Below are positions 1-9,135 of a stretch of DNA of 64,000 bases, piece after piece. Under the pieces are notes generated by a model. The model ran no database searches and was not told where the DNA came from. It saw only the letters and a program-made list of their open reading frames with translations. The number at the start of each line of letters is the position of its first letter. The stretch's first letter is position 1. This DNA is from Parapedobacter sp035556095 (lineage in GTDB: Bacteria > Bacteroidota > Bacteroidia > Sphingobacteriales > Sphingobacteriaceae). Made by a program: the position numbers and the translations under genes. Location of the stretch: positions 261,832 through 325,831 of the forward strand of contig NZ_DATMFT010000005.1 in the NCBI RefSeq assembly GCF_035556095.1. Direction: 5' to 3'.

Positions 1-1
1 G

Positions 2-907
2 AGTACGGGTGGCATTTTGACATGCTTGTTGTTATGCCCGGATGAAGAGAACCCTTCGCGCCCAAAATATTCGGCACAAGAGGCGTTAGACATCTATGTG
101 AAACATGGGACCGATATCTTCAAGGCCGGTTTTTTCCGCCGACTGATTGCCAAATTCGGCTTATTGAGTGAACGTTACCCGAGTACGACGTTAGAGCACG
201 TGCTGGAATCGTACTTCGGTGAATGCAAACTTAGTCAGCTGCTTAGGCCTTGCATCATCACGGCCTATAACATTGAACTTCGAAAGACACACTTCTTTAG
301 GCAGCAAACAGCAATTACCCGTGGTGATCCGCGCGATTTTTACATTCGCGATGTATGTCGGGCCACTTCAGCCGCCCCAACCTATTTCAGTGTCGCAGAA
401 ATCCGATCGATGAGCGGCACACGCTATCCGCTACTGGATGGCGGTGTATTCGCCCCCAACCCCTCGATGAGTGCATTGGTTGAAGTGACAAAGGCATTTA
501 ATCAAACCAAAATCAATGATATTTGGATCCTATCATTGGGCACCGGCCGTTCGCGGAAAGCCTACGACTACGAACATTTCAAGAAAAGCCGAGCCGTATC
601 CATCGGTCCGGCGTTAATCGACATCATGATGAGCGGCGCCGCCGAAAGCAGCGATTTCTTTCTTCAGCAATTGTATCGGTCGGCAGGTAAGGAGCAACAA
701 TACATACGGATAGAGCCGAAAAACCTCCATAGCATCCAGGAAGAACTTGACGCGGCTAGCCACAGCAACATCCAGAAGTTGATCGCACTGGGCGACCGTA
801 TGGTAAGCGAAAACGACGAACTAATCAATCAGATTGTTGTGCGGCTGGTGAAAGAGAAAGACGATTCGCAACCCAAAGCCCCCTGGCGTTTTCTATCGAC
901 CAAATAA
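2..907 (+). CDS. Patatin-like phospholipase, 5' end outside the window
   Basis: Lipid acyl hydrolase of the patatin family. The open frame runs into the left edge: the first complete codons read S-T-G-G, the end of the G-x-S-x-G nucleophile elbow, so the catalytic serine is probably the first residue visible and the oxyanion-hole region is missing. The second dyad element is visible as L-L-D-G-G-V-F-A-P-N-P, where the Asp of D-G-G is the family's catalytic aspartate. A TTG at 17 could be read as a start but lies inside the nucleophile loop, so it is not the real one. The stop codon shares a base with an upstream candidate ATG of the methylglyoxal synthase gene, suggesting cotranscription. No membrane segment is seen in the visible part. 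The family is certain; the substrate is not known. Confidence 0.88.
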   Translation, partial: STGGILTCLLLCPDEENPSRPKYSAQEALDIYVKHGTDIFKAGFFRRLIAKFGLLSERYPSTTLEHVLESYFGECKLSQLLRPCIITAYNIELRKTHFFRQQTAITRGDPRDFYIRDVCRATSAAPTYFSVAEIRSMSGTRYPLLDGGVFAPNPSMSALVEVTKAFNQTKINDIWILSLGTGRSRKAYDYEHFKKSRAVSIGPALIDIMMSGAAESSDFFLQQLYRSAGKEQQYIRIEPKNLHSIQEELDAASHSNIQKLIALGDRMVSENDELINQIVVRLVKEKDDSQPKAPWRFLSTK

Positions 908-978
908 TGAATCGTTTGAAGACCCAATACAACCCGTTTAAATTTTTTGTGAGAAATAAAAAAAATGAAAACCAACTG

Positions 979-1347
979 ATGCAACAACAAACAATTGCGC
1001 TTATTGCGCACGATGGAAAAAAACCGGAAATGGTGGCATTTGTAAAGGATCACTTTGCGTTACTGAACCGCGCGAAACTTATTGCTACGGGTACCACGGG
1101 GTCCTATATCCTGCAGACTGGACTCGCTGTGGAGTTAAAGCTGAGCGGCCCGAGAGGTGGTGATGCCCAAATCGCAGCGTTGGCAGCCGAGGGAAAAATC
1201 GACGCGATTATTTTCTTCCGTGACCCCCTCGGCAAGCATCCGCACGAACCCGACATCCAGATGCTGATGCGTGTGTGCGATGTGTATGATGTGCCACTGG
1301 CCACTAATCCAGCCACGGCTGAATTGATACTGAAAGGCCTCAGTTAA
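979..1347 (+). CDS. mgsA: Methylglyoxal synthase
   Basis: Converts dihydroxyacetone phosphate to methylglyoxal and phosphate, a bypass of lower glycolysis under phosphate stress. Family signatures follow in order: I-A-L-I-A-H-D at the N-terminus, A-T-G-T-T-G (phosphate binding), L-S-G-P-R-G-G-D-A-Q-I with the catalytic Asp, I-I-F-F-R-D-P-L and P-H-E-P-D-I. The ATG at 979 gives 122 residues with the usual short lead before the first strand. An earlier in-frame ATG at 907 overlaps the patatin stop and would add a basic 24-residue extension with no family counterpart; it cannot be excluded. Pantothenate kinase follows about 90 bp downstream with its own promoter-like box. The family assignment is secure. 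Confidence 0.93.
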   Translation: MQQQTIALIAHDGKKPEMVAFVKDHFALLNRAKLIATGTTGSYILQTGLAVELKLSGPRGGDAQIAALAAEGKIDAIIFFRDPLGKHPHEPDIQMLMRVCDVYDVPLATNPATAELILKGLS

Positions 1348-1404
1348 AGCGGGCTGCAAAGCCAGAATTATTCCATCCTGTGCTCGAATAAAACACTTTT
1401 TAAC

Positions 1405-1412
1405 TATTTTTG
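1405..1412 (+). promoter_or_regulatory. Promoter -7 box for pantothenate kinase
   Basis: TATTTTTG matches the Bacteroidota -7 consensus TAnnTTTG and ends 22 bases before the coaA start. I see no clean -33 TTTG at the expected distance, so this is a partial match. Confidence 0.4.
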
Positions 1413-1434
1413 CGACTTAACCAACCCCACCGGT

Positions 1435-2391
1435 ATGGTCAAAACGGATAACGGTATCACATATTCTCCCTTTCGGCACGTCACGCGTGATACATGGAAA
1501 ACGCTCAACGGGCATCCCAATTATGTGCTGGCTGACGAAGACATCCGAAAGCTTAACGCACTGAATGAGCCGCTGACGATGCAGGAGATCGAAGAGGTCT
1601 ATTTTCCGCTGAGCCATTTGTTACAGCTCCACATAAACAGTTACAGGCAACTGCACGGGTACACCAATTCGTTTTTCGACAACCACACCAAGCGCTTGCC
1701 TTTTATTATCGGTATCGCCGGAAGTGTAGCTGCTGGCAAAAGCACCACAGCGCGGGTTTTGCAAAAGGTGTTGTCGCTCGCACCGGGAAGTCCACGGGTA
1801 GAATTGATCACCACAGACGGTTTCCTTTACCCGAACAGCTATCTGGAATCAAAAGGCATACTGAACCGCAAGGGGTTTCCCGAAAGCTACGATACCCGAC
1901 GGTTACTGGGTTTCCTGTCGGATATCAAATCGGGCAAAGAACTGGTTTCAGCACCTGTATACTCCCACTTGGTATACGACATTATTCCTGATGAATTGCA
2001 TTGGGTGGCGCAACCCGACATCCTGATCGTAGAAGGCATCAATGTGCTCCAGGTAAATGTAAAAGGAAAGCACCGCGGCCCACGCGTATTCGTATCGGAT
2101 TTCTTCGACTATTCGATCTACGTGGACGCTTCGCCGGAAAACCTGCAGGAATGGTACACCAGACGGTTCGAATGGCTCCGCAAGACAGCCTTCCAGCGTG
2201 CCGACTCTTATTTCCATCGGTATGCTAACCTCGACGAAAAACAAAGTGCCGAAACCGCAGCCAGTATATGGAATGAAATCAACAAGCCCAATCTGGTGAA
2301 AAACATCCTACCCACGCGGTTCCGTGCCGACCTGATTCTAGAAAAAGGTAGCCACCATTTTGTGAAAAGCGTAAAAGTAAGAAAAGTCTAG
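1435..2391 (+). CDS. coaA: Type I pantothenate kinase
   Basis: First step of coenzyme A synthesis: ATP-dependent phosphorylation of pantothenate. 318 residues, very close to the 316 of the E. coli enzyme. The P-loop G-I-A-G-S-V-A-A-G-K-S-T lies at residues 93-104, followed by the V-E-L-I-T-T-D-G-F-L-Y-P block and D-I-L-I-V-E-G-I-N-V-L-Q, both diagnostic of the P-loop (prokaryotic type I) kinases. The type I enzyme is feedback-inhibited by CoA in characterised members. The ATG at 1435 fits the family N-terminus. The stop overlaps the stop of the convergent MscS gene by two bases, so there is no room for a terminator between them. Confidence 0.96.
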   Translation: MVKTDNGITYSPFRHVTRDTWKTLNGHPNYVLADEDIRKLNALNEPLTMQEIEEVYFPLSHLLQLHINSYRQLHGYTNSFFDNHTKRLPFIIGIAGSVAAGKSTTARVLQKVLSLAPGSPRVELITTDGFLYPNSYLESKGILNRKGFPESYDTRRLLGFLSDIKSGKELVSAPVYSHLVYDIIPDELHWVAQPDILIVEGINVLQVNVKGKHRGPRVFVSDFFDYSIYVDASPENLQEWYTRRFEWLRKTAFQRADSYFHRYANLDEKQSAETAASIWNEINKPNLVKNILPTRFRADLILEKGSHHFVKSVKVRKV

Positions 2392-3287
2392 CCGCCGATC
2401 TTGTTTACGGCCTCGCCGGTTTCAAATGCGATAATGTGCTGATAAAGGTCGTTTCTGACCTTTCTACGCAGGCCGGTATCTTTTTTAGTGGTTGAAAACT
2501 GCAGTTTATATTGGACGGCATCTTTTCCAATACCAACCACCCGCAGTTGAAAACTGCCTTGCACAATATCAGATCCATAATACTGCAGCGCATTACGCAT
2601 TTCATTTTCCAAGGCATCATTACGGCGCGAGCTTGCCAAGGGCAGCTCGAATTCGATCGTCAATTTCCGAGAATTCTGCAGCGATTGGTTGATAATATTG
2701 GTAGTGAATGCGCTGTTGTTAGGGATTAGCACCACATCGTCGTCGTCGTTCTTAACCATGATATTCGCCAACGTAATGTCCATGATCTTACCTTGATGCT
2801 CACCGATACGCACCGTGTCGCCAATGGTAAACTGGTCGGAAAACATAATCAGCAGTCCACTGATCATATTGGTAATGTAATCGCGGAATAACAGGGCGAT
2901 GGCCATGGCAACAATGGTGATGCTCGTCAAAAACTCCTTCGGATTAATGCCGAATGCTATCATCAGCCCGAGAACAGCGAACACGACATTCAGCAACGTA
3001 GCTATCTGGTTGATCCCCAGAATATAATTACCACGAACCCGGTTGTTTTTCTTGTTACGCCGCCGATAAATTGAAATGAGTATAAACCGGCCAATAGCAA
3101 TGAGGATACTTCCGGTAAGGAATGTATTGACGCCGTAAGCAATACCGGATAAACGCGGTTGCTGCCGATATATGTCGGCATCCGCGGCGAAGGAATAAGC
3201 TATGGCAGTCCATAGCACCAGCTTGAATGCAAAAAAGAACCAGCCACCGAGTGGGCGTCCCTTTCCGATGTCAGAAGCATGTGTCAT
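2388..3287 (-). CDS. MscS-family mechanosensitive channel
   Basis: Small-conductance mechanosensitive channel that would open under hypo-osmotic shock. 299 residues. Three to four hydrophobic segments span roughly residues 15-160; the last one, ending in I-A-L-L-F-R-D-Y-I-T-N-M-I-S-G-L, is the pore helix and the start of the MscS beta domain. It continues with F-S-D-Q-F-T-I-G-D-T-V-R-I-G and N-I-M-V-K-N-D-D-D-D-V-V-L-I-P-N, the standard MscS fold. It lies downstream of thyA-folA on the same strand with a 34-bp gap, so it may be read from that transcript. An acidic D-D-D-D stretch replaces the usual loop between two beta strands. Which ions pass cannot be read from the sequence. Confidence 0.9.
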   Translation of the reverse strand: MTHASDIGKGRPLGGWFFFAFKLVLWTAIAYSFAADADIYRQQPRLSGIAYGVNTFLTGSILIAIGRFILISIYRRRNKKNNRVRGNYILGINQIATLLNVVFAVLGLMIAFGINPKEFLTSITIVAMAIALLFRDYITNMISGLLIMFSDQFTIGDTVRIGEHQGKIMDITLANIMVKNDDDDVVLIPNNSAFTTNIINQSLQNSRKLTIEFELPLASSRRNDALENEMRNALQYYGSDIVQGSFQLRVVGIGKDAVQYKLQFSTTKKDTGLRRKVRNDLYQHIIAFETGEAVNKIGG

Positions 3288-3321
3288 GGGTTAAAAATAC
3301 GTAATTGATTTTGAAATCCAC

Positions 3322-3816
3322 CTACTGCCGGTCGTAAATCTCAAAGGTGTAGCTGTAGTCATGCCGATCGTCCGCCGGGTGATGGTCCTCCGAAACCAGC
3401 CGCCAAACGCCTTCATCCAGCTGGGGGAAAAAGCTGTCGCCAGGCAGTACTACATGTACGCGGGTAAGGTAAATACGGTCAATAACAGGAAGGGCCTGTT
3501 GATATATTTCTGCCCCTCCCACCACAAACACTTCTTGCACACCCGTGCACGCGTCTAGGGCAGCCGCTAGCGAGTGGACCACCTCGGCACCTGCTGCAGC
3601 ATATGCAGCCTGCCGGGTGACGATGATATTGCGCCGGTTGGGGAGCGGCTTGCCGACCGACTCATACGTTTTCCTGCCCATGATTACCGGATGGCCGGTC
3701 GTAGTACGCTTAAAAAAGCGCAAGTCGTTGGGCAGGTGCCACAGCAAATGATTGTCCTTGCCGATGGCGTTATTTTCTGCGGCAGCTACAATGGCCGATA
3801 CAAGGGGTCGCTCCAT
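3322..3816 (-). CDS. folA: Dihydrofolate reductase
   Basis: Reduces dihydrofolate to tetrahydrofolate with NADPH, regenerating the cofactor spent by thymidylate synthase. 164 residues. Family blocks: V-S-A-I-V-A-A-A-E-N-N-A-I-G-K-D-N-H-L-L-W-H-L-P-N-D (folate site), G-H-P-V-I-M-G-R-K-T-Y-E-S-V-G (NADPH site), V-F-V-V-G-G-A-E-I-Y-Q-Q and I-Y-L-T-R-V. It starts 12 bp after the thyA stop on the same strand, the classical thyA-folA operon. It is distinct from the RibD/DHFR-like protein at 41.6 kb, which lacks this active-site set. Confidence 0.96.
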   Translation of the reverse strand: MERPLVSAIVAAAENNAIGKDNHLLWHLPNDLRFFKRTTTGHPVIMGRKTYESVGKPLPNRRNIIVTRQAAYAAAGAEVVHSLAAALDACTGVQEVFVVGGAEIYQQALPVIDRIYLTRVHVVLPGDSFFPQLDEGVWRLVSEDHHPADDRHDYSYTFEIYDRQ

Positions 3817-3828
3817 AACTTAGGGCTA

Positions 3829-4650
3829 TTATACCGCCACCGGTGCTTTGATACGCGGATAGGGATCATAATCTGTAAGTTCGAAATCTTCATACCGGAA
3901 GGCGAGTAAATCGGTTACCGCCGGATTTAACTTCATGATTGGCAAGGGGCGCGGCGAGCGGCCCAACTGGAGTTCCACCTGCTCGAAATGGTTGCTATAT
4001 AAGTGCGCATCGCCAAACGTATGCACGAAATCGGCAGCTTCCATACCGCATACCTGAGCCATCATCATGGTTAACAGCGCATACGACGCAATATTGAATG
4101 GTACACCGAGGAAAATATCTGCACTACGCTGATAGAGTTGGCAGGATAGCTGGGGCTTCAAGAGACCCCTATCGGGGTCCGCCGGAGCCACATAAAACTG
4201 GAAAAATGCATGGCATGGGGGTAACGCCATGTTTTCAATTTCGGCGACATTCCAGGCAGAGACGATGATGCGGCGGGAATCCGGATTTGTTTTGAGCTGC
4301 TGCACCACCTTTTCGATCTGGTCGATATACCCACCGCCCGGCGTGGGCCACGACCGCCATTGCGACCCGTATACCGGACCGAGATTTCCAGCCTCGTCTG
4401 CCCATTCATCCCAGATGCTTACGCCGTTTTCCTTCAGGTATGCGATGTTGGTATCGCCACGCAAAAACCAAATCAATTCGTGGATGATGGAGCGCAAATG
4501 CACCTTTTTGGTTGTTACCAGGGGAAACCCGGCTTTCAGGTCAAAACGCATCTGATGACCAAACACACTCCGGGTACCGGTACCTGTGCGATCGTGTTTC
4601 TCCACGCCGCTTTCGTACACATGGCGCATCAAATCGAGGTATTGCTTCAT
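3829..4650 (-). CDS. thyA: Thymidylate synthase
   Basis: Methylates dUMP to dTMP using methylenetetrahydrofolate. 273 residues, slightly longer than the 264 of E. coli. The N-terminus M-K-Q-Y-L-D-L-M-R-H-V, the R-T-G-T-G-T-R-S-V-F-G block, the catalytic cysteine Cys146 in L-P-P-C-H-A-F-F-Q-F-Y-V, and Q-L-S-C-Q-L-Y-Q-R-S-A-D-I-F-L-G-V-P-F-N-I-A are all present. First gene of the thyA-folA unit. The start at 4650 is the only ATG that keeps the family N-terminus. The roughly 180 bp upstream holds the terminator of the neighbouring efflux operon. Confidence 0.97.
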   Translation of the reverse strand: MKQYLDLMRHVYESGVEKHDRTGTGTRSVFGHQMRFDLKAGFPLVTTKKVHLRSIIHELIWFLRGDTNIAYLKENGVSIWDEWADEAGNLGPVYGSQWRSWPTPGGGYIDQIEKVVQQLKTNPDSRRIIVSAWNVAEIENMALPPCHAFFQFYVAPADPDRGLLKPQLSCQLYQRSADIFLGVPFNIASYALLTMMMAQVCGMEAADFVHTFGDAHLYSNHFEQVELQLGRSPRPLPIMKLNPAVTDLLAFRYEDFELTDYDPYPRIKAPVAV

Positions 4651-4790
4651 GCTAATTGCTTCCTTTCAAGTGGGTAAAGATACGGAATTCGTAACGATTA
4701 CACCAGTTCGCACCGGGCGATTTCGAAATAGCGTCGTCGCTCCTCTCCGCATTGCGCTGCATGAGGTATGCAGGCGGGGCGTTCAAAGAA

Positions 4791-4819
4791 AACGTCCCGG
4801 ATGTGACATCCGGGACGTT
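4791..4819 (-). terminator. Terminator of the RND efflux operon
   Basis: Arms of 14 bp (AACGTCCCGGATGT and its exact reverse complement) meet around one central base. On the minus strand the hairpin is followed by TTTTCTTT. It lies just after the stop of the RND permease gene. Confidence 0.8.
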
Positions 4820-4828
4820 AGTCGGTAA

Positions 4829-7800
4829 TTAGTAGGCGGTCTCTTCTTCGTATTCTTTCACCTCTTTATGTACATAGTCTTCGACCATCAGCTCTTCGAT
4901 AGGTTGGCCCTTCTTATCCAGTCCAAAACGGTGCAGGATGTTGTCCATAATCTGGTAGATTACCGGCACGACAATCAACGTTAGGAACAATGAACTGACG
5001 AGACCGCCGATAATGACCCACGCCAATCCGTTTTTCCATTCAGCGCTCGGGCCGGTCGCCAACGCAATTGGCAACATCCCGAATACCATGGCAATGGTTG
5101 TCATGAGGATCGGGCGTAGCCGCGCCTGGTTGGCCAAGATCAGCGCTTCACGCGTAGACTTACCTTCCGCTTTGAGATGATTAGTAAAGTCTACCAGGAT
5201 AATGGCATTCTTAGCAACCAATCCGATCAACATGATCAAGCCGAGGATGGTGAATATATTTAATGTATTGTTGGTCAGTGCCAACGCCAGCAACGCACCG
5301 ATAATCGACAGCGGAATGGAAAACATGACTACAAAAGGATACACGAAGCTGTCGTACAACGCCACCATGATAAAGTAGACGAGGAGTATAGAACTGAGTA
5401 ATGCAATGCCCAGAGTACCGAAACCCTCGGACTGCTGCTCCATATCGCCGCTCCATACATAACTTACGCCAGCGGGCCGCTGTACCTCGTCGAGTTGGGT
5501 CTCCAAATCAGCGGCTATCGCACTGACGGGGCGGCCTACGACCTGCGATTGTACTTTCACCGACGTACTTTTATCGCGCCGTTCCAATTGGCTTGGTCCC
5601 GACCCTTCATGGATACTGGCAAATTGCGATAACCGCACCAGTTGCCCCTGGTCGTTCGTGAAGGGTAGGTTGCTCACATCTTCCACGTTTTTACGGTCAT
5701 AATCGTCGAAACGAATGTTGATGTCGTACTCGTATTCGCCAGAGCGGAATTTGCCGTCGGTATTTCCGCTAAATGCAGTCTGCATGGTGGCACCCACGGT
5801 CTGAAGATTCAAACCCAGGGCAGCCATCTTATCCCGGTTCACTTCCACCGTGATCTCCGGTGTACCGCTCTCCACAGAGAGCTTGGCTTCCGAAGTACCG
5901 GGAATTTTGCGTACGCGCTCCAAGATCGCTTCCGCGTAGTTGAGCACACTATCCAAATCGGAGCCGATAACCACCATCTCCAACGGTGCCTGCTCGGCGA
6001 AACCAACGATACTGATGGGCACCGTCTTCACCTTCGCTCCCACCAGCACTTTTTGCATTTCACGTTTCAACTTTGCGGCATAGATGTTACTGGGGTCTTC
6101 GCGTTCTTTGCCGCTAGTAAGCTTCACGGTAAGCTCCGCTTTGTAGGCGGTCGCCTGTGTACCGACGAACCCGTCATTCGACTGCCCAACCGTGGTGATT
6201 ACGGAAACCACCTCCGGTTTGGTCGCTAAAAACTCCTCCGCCTTCTGCGTCATCTGATTGGTTTGCTCAATGGAAGCGTCTTTGGGCATCTCTATCTGCA
6301 CCAGGAACTCACCGCGATCGCCCTGTGCAAAGAACTCGCCACCGATATAGCCGCCAGCCAATAGACCAAAGGAGGCGAACAGCATAATGGTAACCGCAGC
6401 TAGCGTGATGAATTTATGGTTAAGCGACCATTTCAGCACGCCGGTTACCCAACGCGTAAAACGATGTAACTGGTTTTCGAACCATAGTACAAACCGACCG
6501 AAAATATTCTTATCAGATACCCGATCCAGCTTACCGAACCGCGATGTAAGTAAAGGCACAATGGTAAATGACGCCACCAAACTAAGTAATGTGGCAATTA
6601 CAACGACCACACAAAATTCGCGTAAAATATCGGACACCATACCCGTACTGATGGCGATCGGCAGAAATACCACTACGATGACCAATGTAATGGAGATAAC
6701 GGTAAAACCGATCTCTTTCGCCGCGTCGTAAGATGCACGCACCTTGTTTTTGCCCATTTCCATGTGGCGGTATATGTTCTCGATGACCACGATGGCATCG
6801 TCAACAAGGATACCCACCACGAGGGATAAGCCAAGGAGCGACATCAAGTTGAGGGTATAACCGAAGAGGTTAATACCGATGAACGTTGCAATCAGCGACG
6901 CCGGGATGGCAACCATCACGATTACCGCATTCCGGATACTGTGCAAGAAGAACAGCATCACCACCGCTACCAGTACCACCGCCAAGAACAAGTCGAATAT
7001 AACCGCATTGGCCGACTCGAGCGTGTACGTGGAACTGTCATTGGCGATGTCTATTTTCAAGCCCTCGGCCCGATAGGTGTCCATCAATGTAGTTATCGTC
7101 TCTTGCGTACCGCGACTTACTTCGACCGCATTGGCATCGGATTGTTTCAATACCTGCAGGAGTAAAGCACTCTGCCGATTTACCCGAGCAATTTTTTCGA
7201 TATCTTTCTGTGCATCCTGTACATCAGCAATATCGCGGATGCGTACCTGTCCTCCCGTTGGTGTTGCAGCGACAACCAGGTTACGTAGTTCGTCGACCGA
7301 TCTGTATTTGCCGGCCAACCGGACCAATATATCTTGGTTTTGGGTTTTAACGCTTCCCGTCGGGAAGTCGAGGTTTGATGTGAGAATAGCTTGCTGTACC
7401 TGAAGGATAGATAATCCATAACCCTCCAACTTAGATGCATCTATACTCACCTGGATTTCGCGTTCCTGGCCACCAATGAGGTTTACCTGTGCAACTCCCG
7501 GCACACGCGACAGCACGGGTTGTACACGTTTATCAATGAGGTCGTAAAATGCGGCCTCGTCCATATCGCCAGTGGCAGCAAGTGAAAGAATGGGTAAATC
7601 ATCCATCGAAAACTTGGCTAGTGAGGGCGCTTCGGCATCATCCGGTAGTTCGGATAGGATGGCGTTCACCTTTCGCTGCGCATCGTTGAGTGCGTAGTCG
7701 ACATCCGTGCCGCTATTTAGCTCGATGATAACCATCGACAGGCTCTCGAACGATGTGGCGTCGAGCTTTTTGATATTCTCCAACGAGGCTACCGCGTCTT

Positions 7801-8002
7801 CAATTTTCTTGGTCACGGTGTTTTCCACCTCACTGGGTGACGCCCCCGGATAGATCGTGGTGATGGATACCACGCTGGGGGTAAACTTGGGGAGCAACTC
7901 GTAGTTCAACGAGAAATAGCTCATGATGCCCAACAGGGTCAATGCGGTGAATACCACAATGACGATGGATGGACGTTTTATCGATATTTCTGCTATCTTC
8001 AT
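4829..8002 (-). CDS. RND efflux transporter permease (HAE1/AcrB type)
   Basis: Inner-membrane proton-driven pump of a tripartite drug or solvent efflux system. 1057 residues, the usual AcrB size. It has a first transmembrane helix (I-V-I-V-V-F-T-A-L-T-L-L-G-I-M), a large periplasmic domain beginning L-P-K-F-T-P-S-V-V-S-I-T-T-I-Y-P-G-A-S-P, then a helix bundle containing G-I-L-V-D-D-A-I-V-V-I-E-N-I, whose paired aspartates are the family's proton relay. The second half repeats the layout. The protein ends in an acidic tail. It follows its adaptor by 35 bp, and a strong terminator ends the unit. The order tetR, outer membrane channel, adaptor, pump on one strand supports control by the TetR protein. 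Drug specificity cannot be told. Confidence 0.95.
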   Translation of the reverse strand: MKIAEISIKRPSIVIVVFTALTLLGIMSYFSLNYELLPKFTPSVVSITTIYPGASPSEVENTVTKKIEDAVASLENIKKLDATSFESLSMVIIELNSGTDVDYALNDAQRKVNAILSELPDDAEAPSLAKFSMDDLPILSLAATGDMDEAAFYDLIDKRVQPVLSRVPGVAQVNLIGGQEREIQVSIDASKLEGYGLSILQVQQAILTSNLDFPTGSVKTQNQDILVRLAGKYRSVDELRNLVVAATPTGGQVRIRDIADVQDAQKDIEKIARVNRQSALLLQVLKQSDANAVEVSRGTQETITTLMDTYRAEGLKIDIANDSSTYTLESANAVIFDLFLAVVLVAVVMLFFLHSIRNAVIVMVAIPASLIATFIGINLFGYTLNLMSLLGLSLVVGILVDDAIVVIENIYRHMEMGKNKVRASYDAAKEIGFTVISITLVIVVVFLPIAISTGMVSDILREFCVVVVIATLLSLVASFTIVPLLTSRFGKLDRVSDKNIFGRFVLWFENQLHRFTRWVTGVLKWSLNHKFITLAAVTIMLFASFGLLAGGYIGGEFFAQGDRGEFLVQIEMPKDASIEQTNQMTQKAEEFLATKPEVVSVITTVGQSNDGFVGTQATAYKAELTVKLTSGKEREDPSNIYAAKLKREMQKVLVGAKVKTVPISIVGFAEQAPLEMVVIGSDLDSVLNYAEAILERVRKIPGTSEAKLSVESGTPEITVEVNRDKMAALGLNLQTVGATMQTAFSGNTDGKFRSGEYEYDINIRFDDYDRKNVEDVSNLPFTNDQGQLVRLSQFASIHEGSGPSQLERRDKSTSVKVQSQVVGRPVSAIAADLETQLDEVQRPAGVSYVWSGDMEQQSEGFGTLGIALLSSILLVYFIMVALYDSFVYPFVVMFSIPLSIIGALLALALTNNTLNIFTILGLIMLIGLVAKNAIILVDFTNHLKAEGKSTREALILANQARLRPILMTTIAMVFGMLPIALATGPSAEWKNGLAWVIIGGLVSSLFLTLIVVPVIYQIMDNILHRFGLDKKGQPIEELMVEDYVHKEVKEYEEETAY

Positions 8003-8037
8003 GAGTTAAGATATGAGATATGAGACTTTGTGAATCG

Positions 8038-9114
8038 TTATCCTTGGGTTGAATCGACCTGTGCGGCAACCTTGGCGCCGTCTACCAAATTGATTTGCCC
8101 ACTTGTGATCACCGTTTCGCCTTCTTCGAGCCCTTGTACAATTTCAACCTGTTCGCCGAAGATTCTTCCCGCAATCACCTTGCGTATCACCGCTGCACTG
8201 TCCTTGTTTAATACATAGACTTGGTTGCTATTTACCCCACCAACAAATGCGCCACGTGGCACCAAGATGGCAGGTTCAGTTTGCGGGAATTTGAAATGGG
8301 CCGTACCGTACATGCCGGCCCTGAGTTCAGAAGCTCGGCTATTATCGATAACGATCTCTACCGGATAGTTGAGCGTATTGTCGGCTTTCGCGGCAATGAA
8401 GCGTACCGTACCATTGAATTCTTCGGCCGGGAATACCGTACTTGTAACCGTGACCTTGTCACCGACTTTGAGGTTGACTACCTGGGTTTCGTTGGCCGTT
8501 ACCTGCAATTTCAGTTGAGACAGATCTACGATCTCAAAGAGCTCGGTACCTGGTGAAAGATACGCTCCCATTTCGATTGCGCGGCGGTTGATTATGCCGT
8601 TAATGGGCGACTTAACCGTTGCGTCCGACACCCGGCGATCGGCTTGCTGCAGCCGGACCTCGGCATTGCGGAGCTGCAATTCGATTTCGTCCAGTTGGGC
8701 CCGCGTAACGCCACCGGTTTCATAAGAGCTCTTGTACCGGCCATAGTCCGTTTTCAACTTTTGGAGTGCGTCTTCAGCCGACTGTTTATCCAAACTGAGG
8801 ATTTCGGGGTCTACCAACGCCAATACCTGTCCTTTACGTACGTGCGAACCCTCGTCTACCATAATACGTGTAATGCGTCCACTGACTTCAGACAATAAAG
8901 TCAAATCTTGGTTGGCGGCAAAGTTGCCGTTCGCCGAGAAATCGAGTACGATCGGTTGCTTACTTACCGTAGCCGCCTTAACAACGACGGCTCCGCCGGT
9001 CTCGGCAACCACAGCGGTTTTCGCCTCGTTTTCTTTTTTGTTATTCGTTAAGACCCATCCGATGAGGCTCAATAGGCCAATAACGACGACAATAATGCTA
9101 ATGATCCGTTTCAT
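8038..9114 (-). CDS. RND efflux periplasmic adaptor subunit (MFP)
   Basis: Membrane-fusion protein bridging the RND pump and the TolC-like channel. 358 residues. An N-terminal signal anchor (I-S-I-I-V-V-V-I-G-L-L-S-L-I-G-W) is followed by a barrel-sandwich (lipoyl) half ending G-R-I-T-R-I-M-V-D-E-G-S-H-V-R-K-G-Q-V-L-A, a helical hairpin of about 60 residues rich in Q, L and R, the second lipoyl half (V-K-S-P-I-N-G-I-I-N-R-R), a beta-barrel and a membrane-proximal domain. The gene lies between the channel gene (21 bp upstream) and the pump gene (35 bp downstream). No lipobox cysteine is seen, so it is probably anchored by the uncleaved helix. Confidence 0.93.
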   Translation of the reverse strand: MKRIISIIVVVIGLLSLIGWVLTNNKKENEAKTAVVAETGGAVVVKAATVSKQPIVLDFSANGNFAANQDLTLLSEVSGRITRIMVDEGSHVRKGQVLALVDPEILSLDKQSAEDALQKLKTDYGRYKSSYETGGVTRAQLDEIELQLRNAEVRLQQADRRVSDATVKSPINGIINRRAIEMGAYLSPGTELFEIVDLSQLKLQVTANETQVVNLKVGDKVTVTSTVFPAEEFNGTVRFIAAKADNTLNYPVEIVIDNSRASELRAGMYGTAHFKFPQTEPAILVPRGAFVGGVNSNQVYVLNKDSAAVIRKVIAGRIFGEQVEIVQGLEEGETVITSGQINLVDGAKVAAQVDSTQG

Positions 9115-9135
9115 ATATGTGTGATGATGATGATG